From assembly GCF_045066735.1 (NCBI RefSeq), contig NZ_JBISHH010000007.1:1-64000 (forward strand): a stretch of DNA of 64,000 nucleotides. The letters are read 5' to 3'. Numbering within the stretch: the stretch's first letter is position 1; the number at the start of each line of letters is the position of its first letter. Of this stretch, positions 1 through 9,265 are shown one piece after another. Both the position numbers and the translations under genes were made by a program. The stretch is from Algibacter sp045066735 (lineage in GTDB: Bacteria; Bacteroidota; Bacteroidia; Flavobacteriales; Flavobacteriaceae). The notes beneath the pieces are model-generated. The model saw nothing but the letters and a program-made list of their open reading frames with translations, was not told the origin of the DNA and searched no databases.

Positions 1-1
1 A

Positions 2-3000
2 GCCGATATTTCATCAAACGATACGTTAAGTGATGGTAGCCCAGTAGATACGACACCAGGAACAGGTAATGCCGTAATCAGTCTAGATCCAACGGATTCA
101 GATGGCGATGGCGATCCATTAACGTTAATTGTACCAGGAGAGGGAACTTGGACTTACGATCCAGCAACGGATGATTTAACATTCACACCAGAAGCAGGAT
201 TCACGAATGATCCAACAGCAATAGAATATACCTTAACCGAAACACAAACTGGTTTAAGTGATACCGCAACTGTAACAGTAGATTACGTTATCGAATCACC
301 AACAGCCGAGAATGATGAGAGCTTAGCAAATGTAGCAGGCGCAGTAACTATCGATCCATTAGTAGCTAATGGCGGCGGCGTAGATGCCGATCCAGATGGA
401 GAATTAGACCCAACAACGGTAAGTTTAGTAGCACCAACAAATGCCACAAGTATTGTAACCGATGCCAATGGCGATGTTACTAGTTTTGCAGTACCAAACG
501 AAGGAACATGGAGTGTAGATGAAACTACAGGCGCAATCACATTCACACCGTTATCAACGTTTACAGACGATCCAACGGTTATCAGTTATAATGTAGAAGA
601 TAATGATGGTAATGTATCTAATGATGCCACGGTAACGATTACTTATATTGTTGTAACGACGGATGCAATCAATGACGTTAATAATACATTTAAAGACGTA
701 GCAGTAAATGGAAATGTGATTACTAATGATATCGATGCTGAAGGCGATACGCAAACAGTATCAGATTATAGTCCGTTAAGTACGGAAGGTGGAACTGTAG
801 TTATGAGTCCAAATGGTGATTATGTTTACACACCAGCTGAAGGGTTTACCGGAACAGATACCTTCACTTACACTGTATGTGATGATGGTTTCCCACAAGC
901 TTGTGATACGGCTACGGTGACTATTAAAGTTTTGGCCGATCCAAATACAGCGGAGAACGAAATAATTGCTAATAGTGATACTGCTACAACGGAAGCAGGA
1001 AGTCCTGTAGATGTTGTTGTTTTAGCAAATGACGTTGATCCAGAAGGTGATCCATTAAGTATAACTCCAGGATCGATTACCGACCCAGTAAACGGAACGA
1101 TAGTAGAAAATACAGATGGAACTATTACTTATATACCAGATGCCGGTTTTGTAGGTGAAGATACATTCACATACGAGGTTTGTGATACAGGTAGCCCACA
1201 AGCTTGTGATACAGCTACGGTAACTGTAACTGTGGATCCATCAAACGGAACAGATAATGATACCTATGCAAATGATGATGCTTATAATGGTAACCCAAAT
1301 ATGGACATCGCAGGTAGCGTATTAGATAATGATACCGATCCAGAAGGAGATACACCAACGGTGAACACAATACCAGTTACTGGTGTTGATAATGGTACAT
1401 TAGTATTAAATTCTGATGGTACGTTTGTTTACACTCCAAATCCAGACTTTAGCGGAACAGATAGTTTTGTATATGAAGTTTGTGATAGTGGAGTACCGGA
1501 AGCTTGTGATCAATCAACTGTTTATATTACAGTAAACCCTATTGTTTATCCAATGATTGAGTTATTGAAAACTGCAATTGTAGATAGAGGAACAGATGGA
1601 CTTATCAATGAAGGTGACATTATTACTTATACATTTACTGTTGAAAATGTAGGAGATGTTACTGTGAGTGATATTACAATTACTGATAATATGTTGGGTG
1701 TATCTAACTTAGCGGTAATTTCAGGAACGCTAGATCCTACAGAAACAGGAACAGTTGAGTTCGATTATTCTATAACTGCTGCAGATATTGTAGCAGGAAG
1801 AATTGAAAATACAGCAACTGCAAATGGAACAGATCCATATGGAGATTTAGTAAGCGATATATCAGATGATCCTAATGATACAGATACAACAGATATAGAA
1901 GGTGATGGTGAAGCAGATGCTCCAACAGTCACATTGTTAAAAAGTCCTTATTTAGAATTAACTAAGGATGGAGTATATGCCGATGCAGATGGAGATAATG
2001 TTGTAGAAGTAGGAGAAATTATTACCTATACATTTACTGTTAGAAACACAGGAAATATAGATGTAACAGGATTAACTGTTGATGATGCAAAATTAGGAGT
2101 TACAGGTTTACCTGTTTCACCAGCAGATTTAACACCTGGATCTATAGGAACTGTAACTTATGAATATGCCCTTACTCAAGCAGATTTAGATGCGGGAGTT
2201 GTATACAACGTAGCAGTAGCAAATGGAACAACAAGTGAAGGTCCTGTTAGCGATGAGTCGGAAGATCCAACACCAGTTGGTCCGTCGCATCCAGCATACG
2301 ATCCTACATGTCCAGACTGTACAGTAACACCATTAACAAGTCCACAAATGGAATTGAGAAAAACCGCAACTATTGATATAGGTAGAGATGGGGTTGTAGA
2401 AGAAGGTGATACCATTACTTATACATTCACAGTAGTGAATACTGGAAATGCAATCATAGAAGGAATTACAGTTACAGATACTATGCTAGGAGTAATAGAT
2501 CAACCAATAGTGTCACCATTATTAATTCCTGGTCAAGTAGGCGTTTATACATTTGATTACAAAATTACTGATGCAGATATTGCAGCAGGAAGTATTGTAA
2601 ACACAGCAACAGCGAATGGATTGGATCCTTACGGAAACCCAGTAAGCGATATATCAGATGATCCTAACGATACAGATACAACAGATGTTGATGGCGATGG
2701 AGAACCAGATGGTCCAACAGTAACAGTATTACCAATTCCAATGGCAGATATTGTAACTGTAAAAGACGATGGTGAAGTTACTTATATAGCAGGTACAGAC
2801 GTAGTTTATACAATTACTGTAACTAATAATGGCCCAAGTGATGCCGCTAATGTAATAGTTAGCGATCCATTACCAGTAGGTATCATTGATGCCGTATGGG
2901 TTGGCGATAACGGAACAAGTGGAACGGGTGCATTGACTGATACAATAGATTTATTTTTAGATGGAGATTCAGTGACTTATACAGTAACACTAAGTGTACC

Positions 3001-3763
3001 ATTTGAGTTTACGGGAGATTTAATCAATGCAGTAACTGTAACAAGCGACACTATGGACCCTGATCCAACTTGTGCAGATTGTATAGATGTAAATACACTT
3101 GAGCCTGCATCCGATATTGGTGTAACAAAAGAGGCAAGTGTAGAATCTGCTCTTGTAAATGATGAAGTGACTTTCACAATCACTGCTCAAAACTTTGGTC
3201 CTCAAGATGGAACTAACATTGTAATTGAAGATATATTACCTAGTGGTTACGAATATATTTCTCACTTAACAACATCCGGAGTTTATGATGAAACCTCTGG
3301 TATATGGTCAATAGATGCTTTAGAGTATAATGGTGTAGAATTATTAGAAATCACGGTTAGAGTCTTAAACGCTACAGATTATACAAACGTAGCTTCAGTG
3401 TTAAGTGTCGATCAGGTAGATCTATATAATGATAATGATACAGATGAAGTTACTTTAGGAGTTGTGCTTTCAACAACATGTATAGAAGTATATAGTACAT
3501 TCACTCCGCATAATGTTGATGGAATAAATGATTATTTCACTATTGATTGTATTGAGAACTATCCAAAAAACACCTTAAAAATTTATAACAGATGGGGGTA
3601 TGAAGTGTATACTGCCAGCGGATATAATAACACTTGGGATGGTGTGTCAAACGGACCTAGAACAGTAAATGAAGAAGATAAAGTACCAGTAGGAACTTAT
3701 TACTACGTTTTAGATTTAGGACAAGGAGATGAGCCAAGAATAGGATGGTTATATGTAAACTAA
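2..3763 (+). CDS. Giant repeat-rich T9SS-secreted surface protein, 3' part (gliding motility-associated C-terminal domain)
   Basis: The frame is open from base 2 to the stop at 3763 (1253 residues seen). The start lies upstream of the window, so the GTG at 716 is only an internal codon. In order there are about five bacterial Ig/cadherin-like repeats (residues about 1-520, several with a VCD-x-G...ACD cysteine pair), three DUF7507-like repeats built around EGDIITYTFTV-type strands, two DUF11-like repeats (ADIVTV..., SDIGVTK...), and a C-terminal CHU_C domain of about 85 residues (STFTPHNVDGINDYF, IYNRWG, GTYYYVLDL). CHU_C is the type B sorting signal of the type IX secretion system, so the product should cross the outer membrane and stay on, or leave, the surface. 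Strongly Asp/Thr/Val-rich composition fits an extended adhesin. The adjacent SprF-like and OmpA genes suggest a dedicated export module, as for SprB. A true SprB (gliding) role is not established. Confidence 0.9.
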   Translation, partial: ADISSNDTLSDGSPVDTTPGTGNAVISLDPTDSDGDGDPLTLIVPGEGTWTYDPATDDLTFTPEAGFTNDPTAIEYTLTETQTGLSDTATVTVDYVIESPTAENDESLANVAGAVTIDPLVANGGGVDADPDGELDPTTVSLVAPTNATSIVTDANGDVTSFAVPNEGTWSVDETTGAITFTPLSTFTDDPTVISYNVEDNDGNVSNDATVTITYIVVTTDAINDVNNTFKDVAVNGNVITNDIDAEGDTQTVSDYSPLSTEGGTVVMSPNGDYVYTPAEGFTGTDTFTYTVCDDGFPQACDTATVTIKVLADPNTAENEIIANSDTATTEAGSPVDVVVLANDVDPEGDPLSITPGSITDPVNGTIVENTDGTITYIPDAGFVGEDTFTYEVCDTGSPQACDTATVTVTVDPSNGTDNDTYANDDAYNGNPNMDIAGSVLDNDTDPEGDTPTVNTIPVTGVDNGTLVLNSDGTFVYTPNPDFSGTDSFVYEVCDSGVPEACDQSTVYITVNPIVYPMIELLKTAIVDRGTDGLINEGDIITYTFTVENVGDVTVSDITITDNMLGVSNLAVISGTLDPTETGTVEFDYSITAADIVAGRIENTATANGTDPYGDLVSDISDDPNDTDTTDIEGDGEADAPTVTLLKSPYLELTKDGVYADADGDNVVEVGEIITYTFTVRNTGNIDVTGLTVDDAKLGVTGLPVSPADLTPGSIGTVTYEYALTQADLDAGVVYNVAVANGTTSEGPVSDESEDPTPVGPSHPAYDPTCPDCTVTPLTSPQMELRKTATIDIGRDGVVEEGDTITYTFTVVNTGNAIIEGITVTDTMLGVIDQPIVSPLLIPGQVGVYTFDYKITDADIAAGSIVNTATANGLDPYGNPVSDISDDPNDTDTTDVDGDGEPDGPTVTVLPIPMADIVTVKDDGEVTYIAGTDVVYTITVTNNGPSDAANVIVSDPLPVGIIDAVWVGDNGTSGTGALTDTIDLFLDGDSVTYTVTLSVPFEFTGDLINAVTVTSDTMDPDPTCADCIDVNTLEPASDIGVTKEASVESALVNDEVTFTITAQNFGPQDGTNIVIEDILPSGYEYISHLTTSGVYDETSGIWSIDALEYNGVELLEITVRVLNATDYTNVASVLSVDQVDLYNDNDTDEVTLGVVLSTTCIEVYSTFTPHNVDGINDYFTIDCIENYPKNTLKIYNRWGYEVYTASGYNNTWDGVSNGPRTVNEEDKVPVGTYYYVLDLGQGDEPRIGWLYVN

Positions 3764-3798
3764 TACGAGCTGAATACGTAAATTATAAAAAAATAAAA

Positions 3799-4728
3799 AT
3801 GGAAATACAACGTAATATATTAAAACTCTTAGTTCTGTTTTGCTTCTTCTCCTTTATAGTAGAAGAAGTGGAAGCACAGCAAGACCCGCAGTATACGCAA
3901 TACATGTACAATACCATGAGTGTAAATGCAGCTTATGCTGGTACGGGTGGAGATTTTACTGCCACAGGGTTATATCGGACACAATGGGTAGGTGTCGATG
4001 GAGCTCCCAAAACAATAACATTTGGGTTGGAAACTCAGGCAGGTGAACGTGTAGGTTTAGGTCTAAATATTATTCAAGATGAATTAGGCCCATCTAACGA
4101 AGTTTATTTAGATGGTAATTTTTCATACACCATACCAGTTGGTTTAGAAACTAATTTATCATTTGGTATTAAAGCTGGTGTTAGATTTTTAGATGTCGAT
4201 TTTTCTAAAGGAACGGCTGAGCAAATGAATGATCCTAATTTGGAAAATATAGATTCGAAATTTTTACCCTCTATAGGTGGTGGTATTTTTTATCATCATG
4301 ATACAAAATGGTATTTAGGTCTTTCCGTTCCTAATATTATTAGCTCACAGCATTATGATGAGTTTATCCAAAGTGTTGCAGAAGAGCGCTTGCATGTATT
4401 TTTAATTGGTGGATATATATTCGATTTAAGTGAAAATTTAAAATTCAAACCAGCCTTTTTAGGAAAAGGTGTTTCTGGTGCTCCAATATCTGTAGATCTT
4501 TCTGCTAACTTTTTGTTTAATGAAAAGTTGACTTTAGGTTTGGCATACCGATGGAATGGATCTGTTAGTGGTTTAGCTGGCTTTCAAATATCTCCCGAGT
4601 TATTTGTTGGATATGCTTATGATTATGCAACAACTCCAATAAATGAATATACAAGCGGATCGCACGAAATTATGTTAAGATTCAATATCTTAAGACAAGG
4701 AAAAATTAAATCTCCAAGATTCTTCTAA
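3799..4728 (+). CDS. PorP/SprF family type IX secretion outer-membrane protein
   Basis: A 309-residue protein with a signal peptide (hydrophobic residues about 8-25, ending near EAQ) followed by the family hallmark QQDPQYTQYMYN and NAAYAGT, then a beta-barrel pattern of alternating strands to the C-terminus. PorP/SprF proteins sit in the outer membrane and help a cognate type B-sorted partner to be secreted or anchored; SprF does this for SprB in Flavobacterium johnsoniae. The partner here is most likely the giant CHU_C protein immediately upstream. I chose the ATG at 3799 rather than the upstream in-frame ATG at 3745, because 3745 overlaps the previous gene and the signal peptide begins at 3799. 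The OmpA gene starts 10 bp after the stop, so the two are probably cotranscribed. Confidence 0.9.
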   Translation: MEIQRNILKLLVLFCFFSFIVEEVEAQQDPQYTQYMYNTMSVNAAYAGTGGDFTATGLYRTQWVGVDGAPKTITFGLETQAGERVGLGLNIIQDELGPSNEVYLDGNFSYTIPVGLETNLSFGIKAGVRFLDVDFSKGTAEQMNDPNLENIDSKFLPSIGGGIFYHHDTKWYLGLSVPNIISSQHYDEFIQSVAEERLHVFLIGGYIFDLSENLKFKPAFLGKGVSGAPISVDLSANFLFNEKLTLGLAYRWNGSVSGLAGFQISPELFVGYAYDYATTPINEYTSGSHEIMLRFNILRQGKIKSPRFF

Positions 4729-4738
4729 AAAATATATT

Positions 4739-6718
4739 ATGAATAAAATTAAGATACTATTAATTATAGGTTTTTGCTTTACTTTTTCCGGCATGTCTGG
4801 TCAAAGTAAAATTGTAGCAGAGCGTTATTTTAATGAATATGCCTATGTTAAATCTGCCCAATTATATGGTGATATAGTAAAAAAAGGTGACTCTTCACAA
4901 GTTACGCTGCAGCGCTTAGCAGATTCTTATTACAACAACGCAGATGTAACGGAAGCCCAAGTTTGGTACGAGCTACTATTTGATAAGTATAAAGTACAGT
5001 TAGATAGCGAATACTATTATAAATATGGATTAACGCTTAATGCTTTAGGAGAAAAGGATTTAGCTAAAGAAATGTTTGCTCAATATGCCGTTTTGGAGAA
5101 AGATGATGTTAGAGCAAAACAGGTATTATTAGGATTAGTAGAAGATGAGAGTAATATTACCTATAACAACATCACGAACTTAGATATAAATACGAGCTAT
5201 TCCGATTTTAATGGTTTTGTGAATGATAGTTTACTTTTCATTTTTTCAACTCAACCATTTTCAGGGAAAAGTCAAAAAATATATAAGTGGAACCGTCAGC
5301 CTTTTTTAAATGTTTATAAAGGTAGTGTTGGAGAAGATGCACAATTAGGTGAGTTGGATTATCTAAATGGTGATGTGAATACAAAATATCATGAGGCGAC
5401 CTTAGTGATAAGTAAAGATGGAAATACCATGTATTTTACTAGAGATAATTATCATGGTAAAAAATTGAGAAAAGCAAAAGATAAAACTACAAACTTAAAA
5501 TTATATAGAGCCGACTTAGAAAATGGCAAATGGGTTAATGAAAAAGAATTACCTTTTAACAGTGACGAGTATTCTGTTGGGCATCCTACATTAAGTTTAG
5601 ATGAAAAGGAGCTGTATTTTGTATCTGATATGCCTGGAGCAATTGGTGGAACTGACCTTTTTAAAGTAGCTTTAGATATAGATAAAAACCTTTATGGAAC
5701 ACCAAAGAATTTGGGTCCTCAAATAAATACGGAAGGCATGGAAATGTTTCCGTTTATAAGCCAAGATAATACATTGTATTTTTCTTCGAACGGACGTTTT
5801 GGTTTTGGGCTTTTAGATATTTATAAAACCGATTTAAGTAATAAAGAAGAAACGAATGTATATAATTTAGGAGCATCTATTAATAGTAATATGGACGATT
5901 TTGCCTTTACTTTAAAAGATGAAAATTCTGGTTATTTCTCATCAAATAGAGTAACAGGTAAAGGTGATGATGATGTTTATAGTTTTAGTTCTTCGTCTCC
6001 ATGTTTACAGACCATAGTAGGCGTTGTTACGGATAGTTTAAGTAAGTCAATTTTACCAGAAGCAACAGTTAAGTTAATCGATAAAAGCGGTAAGGTTTTA
6101 AAAGAAGTGTTAAGTGATGCTGAAGGAAATTACACTTTTACAAAAGTGGCTTGCGATAATGAGTATACCATAATCGGGTCTAAATTAGATTATGTTTCGG
6201 ATCAAGAAAGTGTTATCACCAATTTAGAACGAGGTAAGGTAAATCAGGCCGATTTAGTACTGAAAGCATTAATTGTTGGAAATGAAATTATTATTAATCC
6301 AATTTTCTTTGATTTTGATAAATACATTGTTAGAGATGATGCCGAATATGAATTAGAGAAAATTGTTACGGTGATGAATAATCATCCTGATATGGTTATT
6401 AAAATAGAGTCGCATACAGATAGTCGCGGATCTAAAGGTTATAACAGGGAATTATCAGATAAAAGAGCTAAGTTCACACAATACTACTTATTTACTAGAG
6501 GTATTTCTAAATTTAGAATACAAAGCGCAATAGGTTATGGTGAAGATCAATTATTAAACAACTGTGATGATGCAAATACAAATAATTGTACAGAAGAAGA
6601 GCACCAACGTAATCGTCGATCAAAGTTTATTATTGTTAGTGGAGGAACCAATGTAAAAGCAACCGATCCAACCGTTGCACCATTACATAAAGTAGATAAA
6701 AAGCCAGGTAGAAATTAA
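4739..6718 (+). CDS. OmpA-family protein with TPR, PD40 propeller and carboxypeptidase-regulatory domains (PorE-like)
   Basis: A 659-residue protein. It has a signal peptide (residues 1-21), a TPR-like helical region (about 25-125), a WD40-like PD40 propeller (about 200-410; TMYFTRDNY, ELYFVSDMPGAIGGTDLF, TLYFSSNGRFGFGLLDIY), a carboxypeptidase-regulatory-like beta domain (about 425-505), and an OmpA C-terminal peptidoglycan-binding domain (about 520-640; FFDFDKY, SHTDSRGS, N-x8-R-x3). This order matches PorE of the type IX secretion system, which tethers outer-membrane parts to peptidoglycan. Paralogues of this layout commonly follow PorP/SprF genes. The position as third gene after the CHU_C protein and the SprF-like gene suggests it anchors that specific module. 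Whether it is the genome's main PorE or a paralogue cannot be decided from the window. Confidence 0.88.
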   Translation: MNKIKILLIIGFCFTFSGMSGQSKIVAERYFNEYAYVKSAQLYGDIVKKGDSSQVTLQRLADSYYNNADVTEAQVWYELLFDKYKVQLDSEYYYKYGLTLNALGEKDLAKEMFAQYAVLEKDDVRAKQVLLGLVEDESNITYNNITNLDINTSYSDFNGFVNDSLLFIFSTQPFSGKSQKIYKWNRQPFLNVYKGSVGEDAQLGELDYLNGDVNTKYHEATLVISKDGNTMYFTRDNYHGKKLRKAKDKTTNLKLYRADLENGKWVNEKELPFNSDEYSVGHPTLSLDEKELYFVSDMPGAIGGTDLFKVALDIDKNLYGTPKNLGPQINTEGMEMFPFISQDNTLYFSSNGRFGFGLLDIYKTDLSNKEETNVYNLGASINSNMDDFAFTLKDENSGYFSSNRVTGKGDDDVYSFSSSSPCLQTIVGVVTDSLSKSILPEATVKLIDKSGKVLKEVLSDAEGNYTFTKVACDNEYTIIGSKLDYVSDQESVITNLERGKVNQADLVLKALIVGNEIIINPIFFDFDKYIVRDDAEYELEKIVTVMNNHPDMVIKIESHTDSRGSKGYNRELSDKRAKFTQYYLFTRGISKFRIQSAIGYGEDQLLNNCDDANTNNCTEEEHQRNRRSKFIIVSGGTNVKATDPTVAPLHKVDKKPGRN

Positions 6719-6743
6719 GTTTAATTTATTATTTCGCCCAGCC

Positions 6744-6785
6744 AAACGAGCTATATTTCTTTTAGAAATGTAGCTCGTTTTTGTT
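6744..6785 (+). terminator. Rho-independent terminator after the OmpA gene
   Basis: A perfect stem AAACGAGCTA / TAGCTCGTTT, extended by ATTTCT / AGAAAT, is followed by a T-rich run. It lies 25 bp after the OmpA stop and should end the adhesin-SprF-OmpA transcript. Confidence 0.8.
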
Positions 6786-6936
6786 TTTGACATTAATATA
6801 TTTTCTGAAGTTTTACTGTGTTAAATATAGGTTAAATCGCATGGTGTAAGTAAATTACGATATTATTTAGTAAAATCTTTTTATAATTAAAAAAAAACGT
6901 TTAACTTTTCTCCTTGTATAAATTAGCGAGCATTGT

Positions 6937-8037
6937 ATGGCGATCAGTTTTTCACGACATAAATTATTCGAGAATATTTTTAATTATGCCATGGGTGGTC
7001 TGGCCATTGTTGGTATGCGTGGCGAGTGGATAAAAGTTAATGATAGTATCGTTAAATATCTAGGCTATCCAAAGGAAGAGCTTTACGAAAAGACATTTCA
7101 GGATATTACACATAAAGACGATCTTAATAAAGATTTGGGAGCCATGCGGGCTTTACTGCGTGGCGATATTTCTAATTATACAATAGAGAAGCGTTACTTT
7201 CATAAAAACGGATCTATAGTTTGGGTAAGACTATCTGTATCTTTAGTTAGAGATGATGCTGGTAATCCAGAATATTTTATTTCTGAAATACACGATATAT
7301 CTCAGCAAAAATTGGATCGTGAGGAGTTAAAAGTGTTATTAGATTTAAGTAAAGAACAGAACAATAGATTGTCTAATTTCGCCGATATAGTGACGCATAA
7401 CTTAAGAACACATTCTTCGAATTTAGAAACGCTCGTTGGGTTTATTTCTGAGGAGGAAGCCACCTCTAAAGCTTATAAAAGCGAGAATTTTGAATTTTTA
7501 AAGAAATCTATTCAAAATTTAAATGATACTGTATCTCACTTAAGTGAAGTTGCTAAAATAAAGTCAATGAATAAGGAGGAAGTACAGTCTTTAAACCTCC
7601 ACGAGTACTGCAATAGAGCTATTTATAATGTAAGTGGGTTGGCTAAAAATATAAAATGTAAAATAGAGAATAATGTAGATCCTAAACATTCGGTATTAGC
7701 TATTCCTGCTTTTTTAGATAGTATAATTTTGAATTTTTTAACCAACGCTTTAAAGTATAGTGCCAAAGATAGAATTGCTGAAGTATTTTTGCTAAGTGAA
7801 ATAAATGATGATTTTGTTGTAATTACTTTTAGGGATAATGGTTTAGGAATTGACATGGACACCCACGGAGATCAAATTTTTAAAATGTATAAAACATTTC
7901 ATAAGCATAAAGACGCGCGAGGTGTTGGCTTATTTATAACCAAAAACCACATAGAATCCCTGGGAGGAAAGATTGAAGTGAAAAGTGAATTAGGCAAAGG
8001 AACGGAGTTTACAGTATCTCTTAAGAAAGCTGTTTAA
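6937..8037 (+). CDS. PAS-domain sensor histidine kinase
   Basis: A 366-residue protein with no signal peptide or membrane segment, so probably cytoplasmic. A PAS domain with PAC motif occupies residues about 10-125 (WIKVNDSIVKYLGY, EIHDISQQK). A dimerisation/phosphoacceptor helix follows with IVTHNLRTHSSNL (His154 the likely phosphorylated residue). The C-terminal HATPase domain has an N box (NFLTNALKYS), DNGLGID, GVGLFITKNHIESLGG and GKGTEFTVSL. The H box HNLRTH differs from the common HE(I/L)RTP, but this variant is frequent in Bacteroidota PAS kinases. There is no receiver domain or adjacent response regulator, so the partner is unknown. The gene stands alone between two terminators. Confidence 0.88.
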   Translation: MAISFSRHKLFENIFNYAMGGLAIVGMRGEWIKVNDSIVKYLGYPKEELYEKTFQDITHKDDLNKDLGAMRALLRGDISNYTIEKRYFHKNGSIVWVRLSVSLVRDDAGNPEYFISEIHDISQQKLDREELKVLLDLSKEQNNRLSNFADIVTHNLRTHSSNLETLVGFISEEEATSKAYKSENFEFLKKSIQNLNDTVSHLSEVAKIKSMNKEEVQSLNLHEYCNRAIYNVSGLAKNIKCKIENNVDPKHSVLAIPAFLDSIILNFLTNALKYSAKDRIAEVFLLSEINDDFVVITFRDNGLGIDMDTHGDQIFKMYKTFHKHKDARGVGLFITKNHIESLGGKIEVKSELGKGTEFTVSLKKAV

Positions 8038-8087
8038 TAAGGTTTTTTCTAGCTTAAAGTAATATTAAAAGCTAGAGTAGCATAAAT

Positions 8088-8117
8088 AAAAAAGCGAGCC
8101 ATATGGCTCGCTTTTTT
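8088..8117. terminator. Bidirectional terminator between histidine kinase and accD
   Basis: The palindrome GCGAGCCATATGGCTCGC is flanked by A-run and T-run, so it can work for the kinase gene (plus) and for accD (minus), which converge here. Confidence 0.85.
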
Positions 8118-8119
8118 AT

Positions 8120-8977
8120 TTATGCTCTTAGTGGTTGATTGGTGATTAAATCTACATATAGATTAACCTTATCCTTTAAATCTTTTCTTAATGTTATAAA
8201 ATCTAAGAAACCATGTTCTAGTAAAAATTCTGAAGTTTGAAAACCTTCTGGCAATTCTTTACCAGTAGTATCTCTAACAATTCTAGGTCCTGCAAAACCA
8301 ATTAACGCACCAGGCTCGGCTATATTAATATCACCTAGCATAGCGAAAGATGCTGTTGTACCTCCCGTAGTTGGGTCTGTACATAGAGATATGTATGGCA
8401 AACCTGCATCAGCTAATTGCGCAAGCTTAACAGATGTTTTTGCTAATTGCATTAATGACAATGCAGCTTCCATCATTCTAGCTCCTCCAGATTTAGAAAT
8501 AACCATTAATGGTAATTTGTTTTTTAAGGCGTAATCGGCTGCACGTGCAATTTTTTCACCTACAACACTACCCATAGAGCCTCCAATAAAAGCGAAATCC
8601 ATACAAGCTACTACTAAATCTTTTCCTTTAGATTTACCTACAGCACAACGTACGGCATCTTTTAGTTTGGTTTTTTCTTGAGCGGCTTTTAAGCGGTCAG
8701 GATATTTTTTTGTATCCTCGAATTTTAATGGATCTTTAGAGTCTAGGTTTTTATCTAGTTCTTTAAAATTGTTATCATCAAAAAGGATTTCAAAATATTC
8801 TTTACTTCCTATTCTAACGTGATATCCATCTTCTGGACTTACGTAAAAGTTTTTTTCTAATTCTTCGGCATCTACAATTTTACCTGTTGGAGATTTATAC
8901 CACAGTCCTTTTGGAGTGTCTTTTTTCTCTTCCGTAGTAGTTGTAATACCTTTTGTTTTTCTTTTAAACCAAGACAT
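8120..8977 (-). CDS. accD: Acetyl-CoA carboxylase carboxyltransferase subunit beta (zinc-ribbon cysteines absent)
   Basis: A 285-residue protein that aligns by eye along its length with E. coli AccD: DPLKFEDTKKYPDRL, FAFIGGSMGSVVGEKI, SKSGGARMMEA, DPTTGGTTASFAMLGD, EPGALIGFAGPR and LPEGFQTSEFLLEHG. It transfers the carboxyl group from carboxybiotin to acetyl-CoA, the first committed step of fatty-acid synthesis, together with AccA. The N-terminal four-cysteine zinc ribbon of E. coli AccD is present in outline (GLWYKSPTGKIVD, YVSPEDGYHVRIGS), but all four Cys are replaced (Ser, Gly and Asp at or near those sites). The crotonase-fold core is intact, so I consider it functional. The gene is monocistronic here, with one intergenic repeat element just upstream. 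Confidence 0.95.
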   Translation of the reverse strand: MSWFKRKTKGITTTTEEKKDTPKGLWYKSPTGKIVDAEELEKNFYVSPEDGYHVRIGSKEYFEILFDDNNFKELDKNLDSKDPLKFEDTKKYPDRLKAAQEKTKLKDAVRCAVGKSKGKDLVVACMDFAFIGGSMGSVVGEKIARAADYALKNKLPLMVISKSGGARMMEAALSLMQLAKTSVKLAQLADAGLPYISLCTDPTTGGTTASFAMLGDINIAEPGALIGFAGPRIVRDTTGKELPEGFQTSEFLLEHGFLDFITLRKDLKDKVNLYVDLITNQPLRA

Positions 8978-9025
8978 AGTTATGTGTGTTTTAAAGTTTA
9001 AAGCTTTAATATTAAGCCGTTAACT

Positions 9026-9155
9026 GCGTTAAGGATTGATGCGGCATCCTTTTTGTTTTTGGTTAAAATGCGTAGTGATTTTAACTAAAAGCACAAAGAT
9101 ACAGCGGAAAGCCTGACGGCAAAATTAAACCTTTTTTTAATTTTGCGGTAACGCC
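9026..9155 (+). repeat. Intergenic repeat element, copy A
   Basis: It starts GCGTTAAGGATTGATGCGGC and ends with GATACAGCGGAAAGCCTGAC, then a hairpin (GCAAAATTAAA / TTTAATTTTGC) and GGTAACGCC. The outer GCGTT and AACGC ends can pair. The same start and end modules recur near 44849-45003 (same orientation) and, reversed, at 19132-19291 and 32195-32279. The copy lies between accD and fbaA, upstream of accD. Confidence 0.8.
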
Positions 9156-9210
9156 TAAGTGAATTTATTGGTTTTTATCCTTTAATTTTCTGATTTAGAG
9201 TATAATATAC

Positions 9211-9240
9211 AAAAAAGGCTCCGCTTTATGCAGAGCCTAA
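9211..9240 (-). terminator. Terminator of fbaA
   Basis: On the minus strand, stem AGGCTC / GAGCCT is followed by a run of T, 26 bp beyond the fbaA stop. Confidence 0.75.
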
Positions 9241-9265
9241 TTATATTATATAAAAACATCTATAG

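Noticed and set aside
716..3763. GTG at 716 as the start of the giant protein gene
   Set aside because: The same frame is open and codes matching Ig-like repeats from base 2, so the true start is outside the window.
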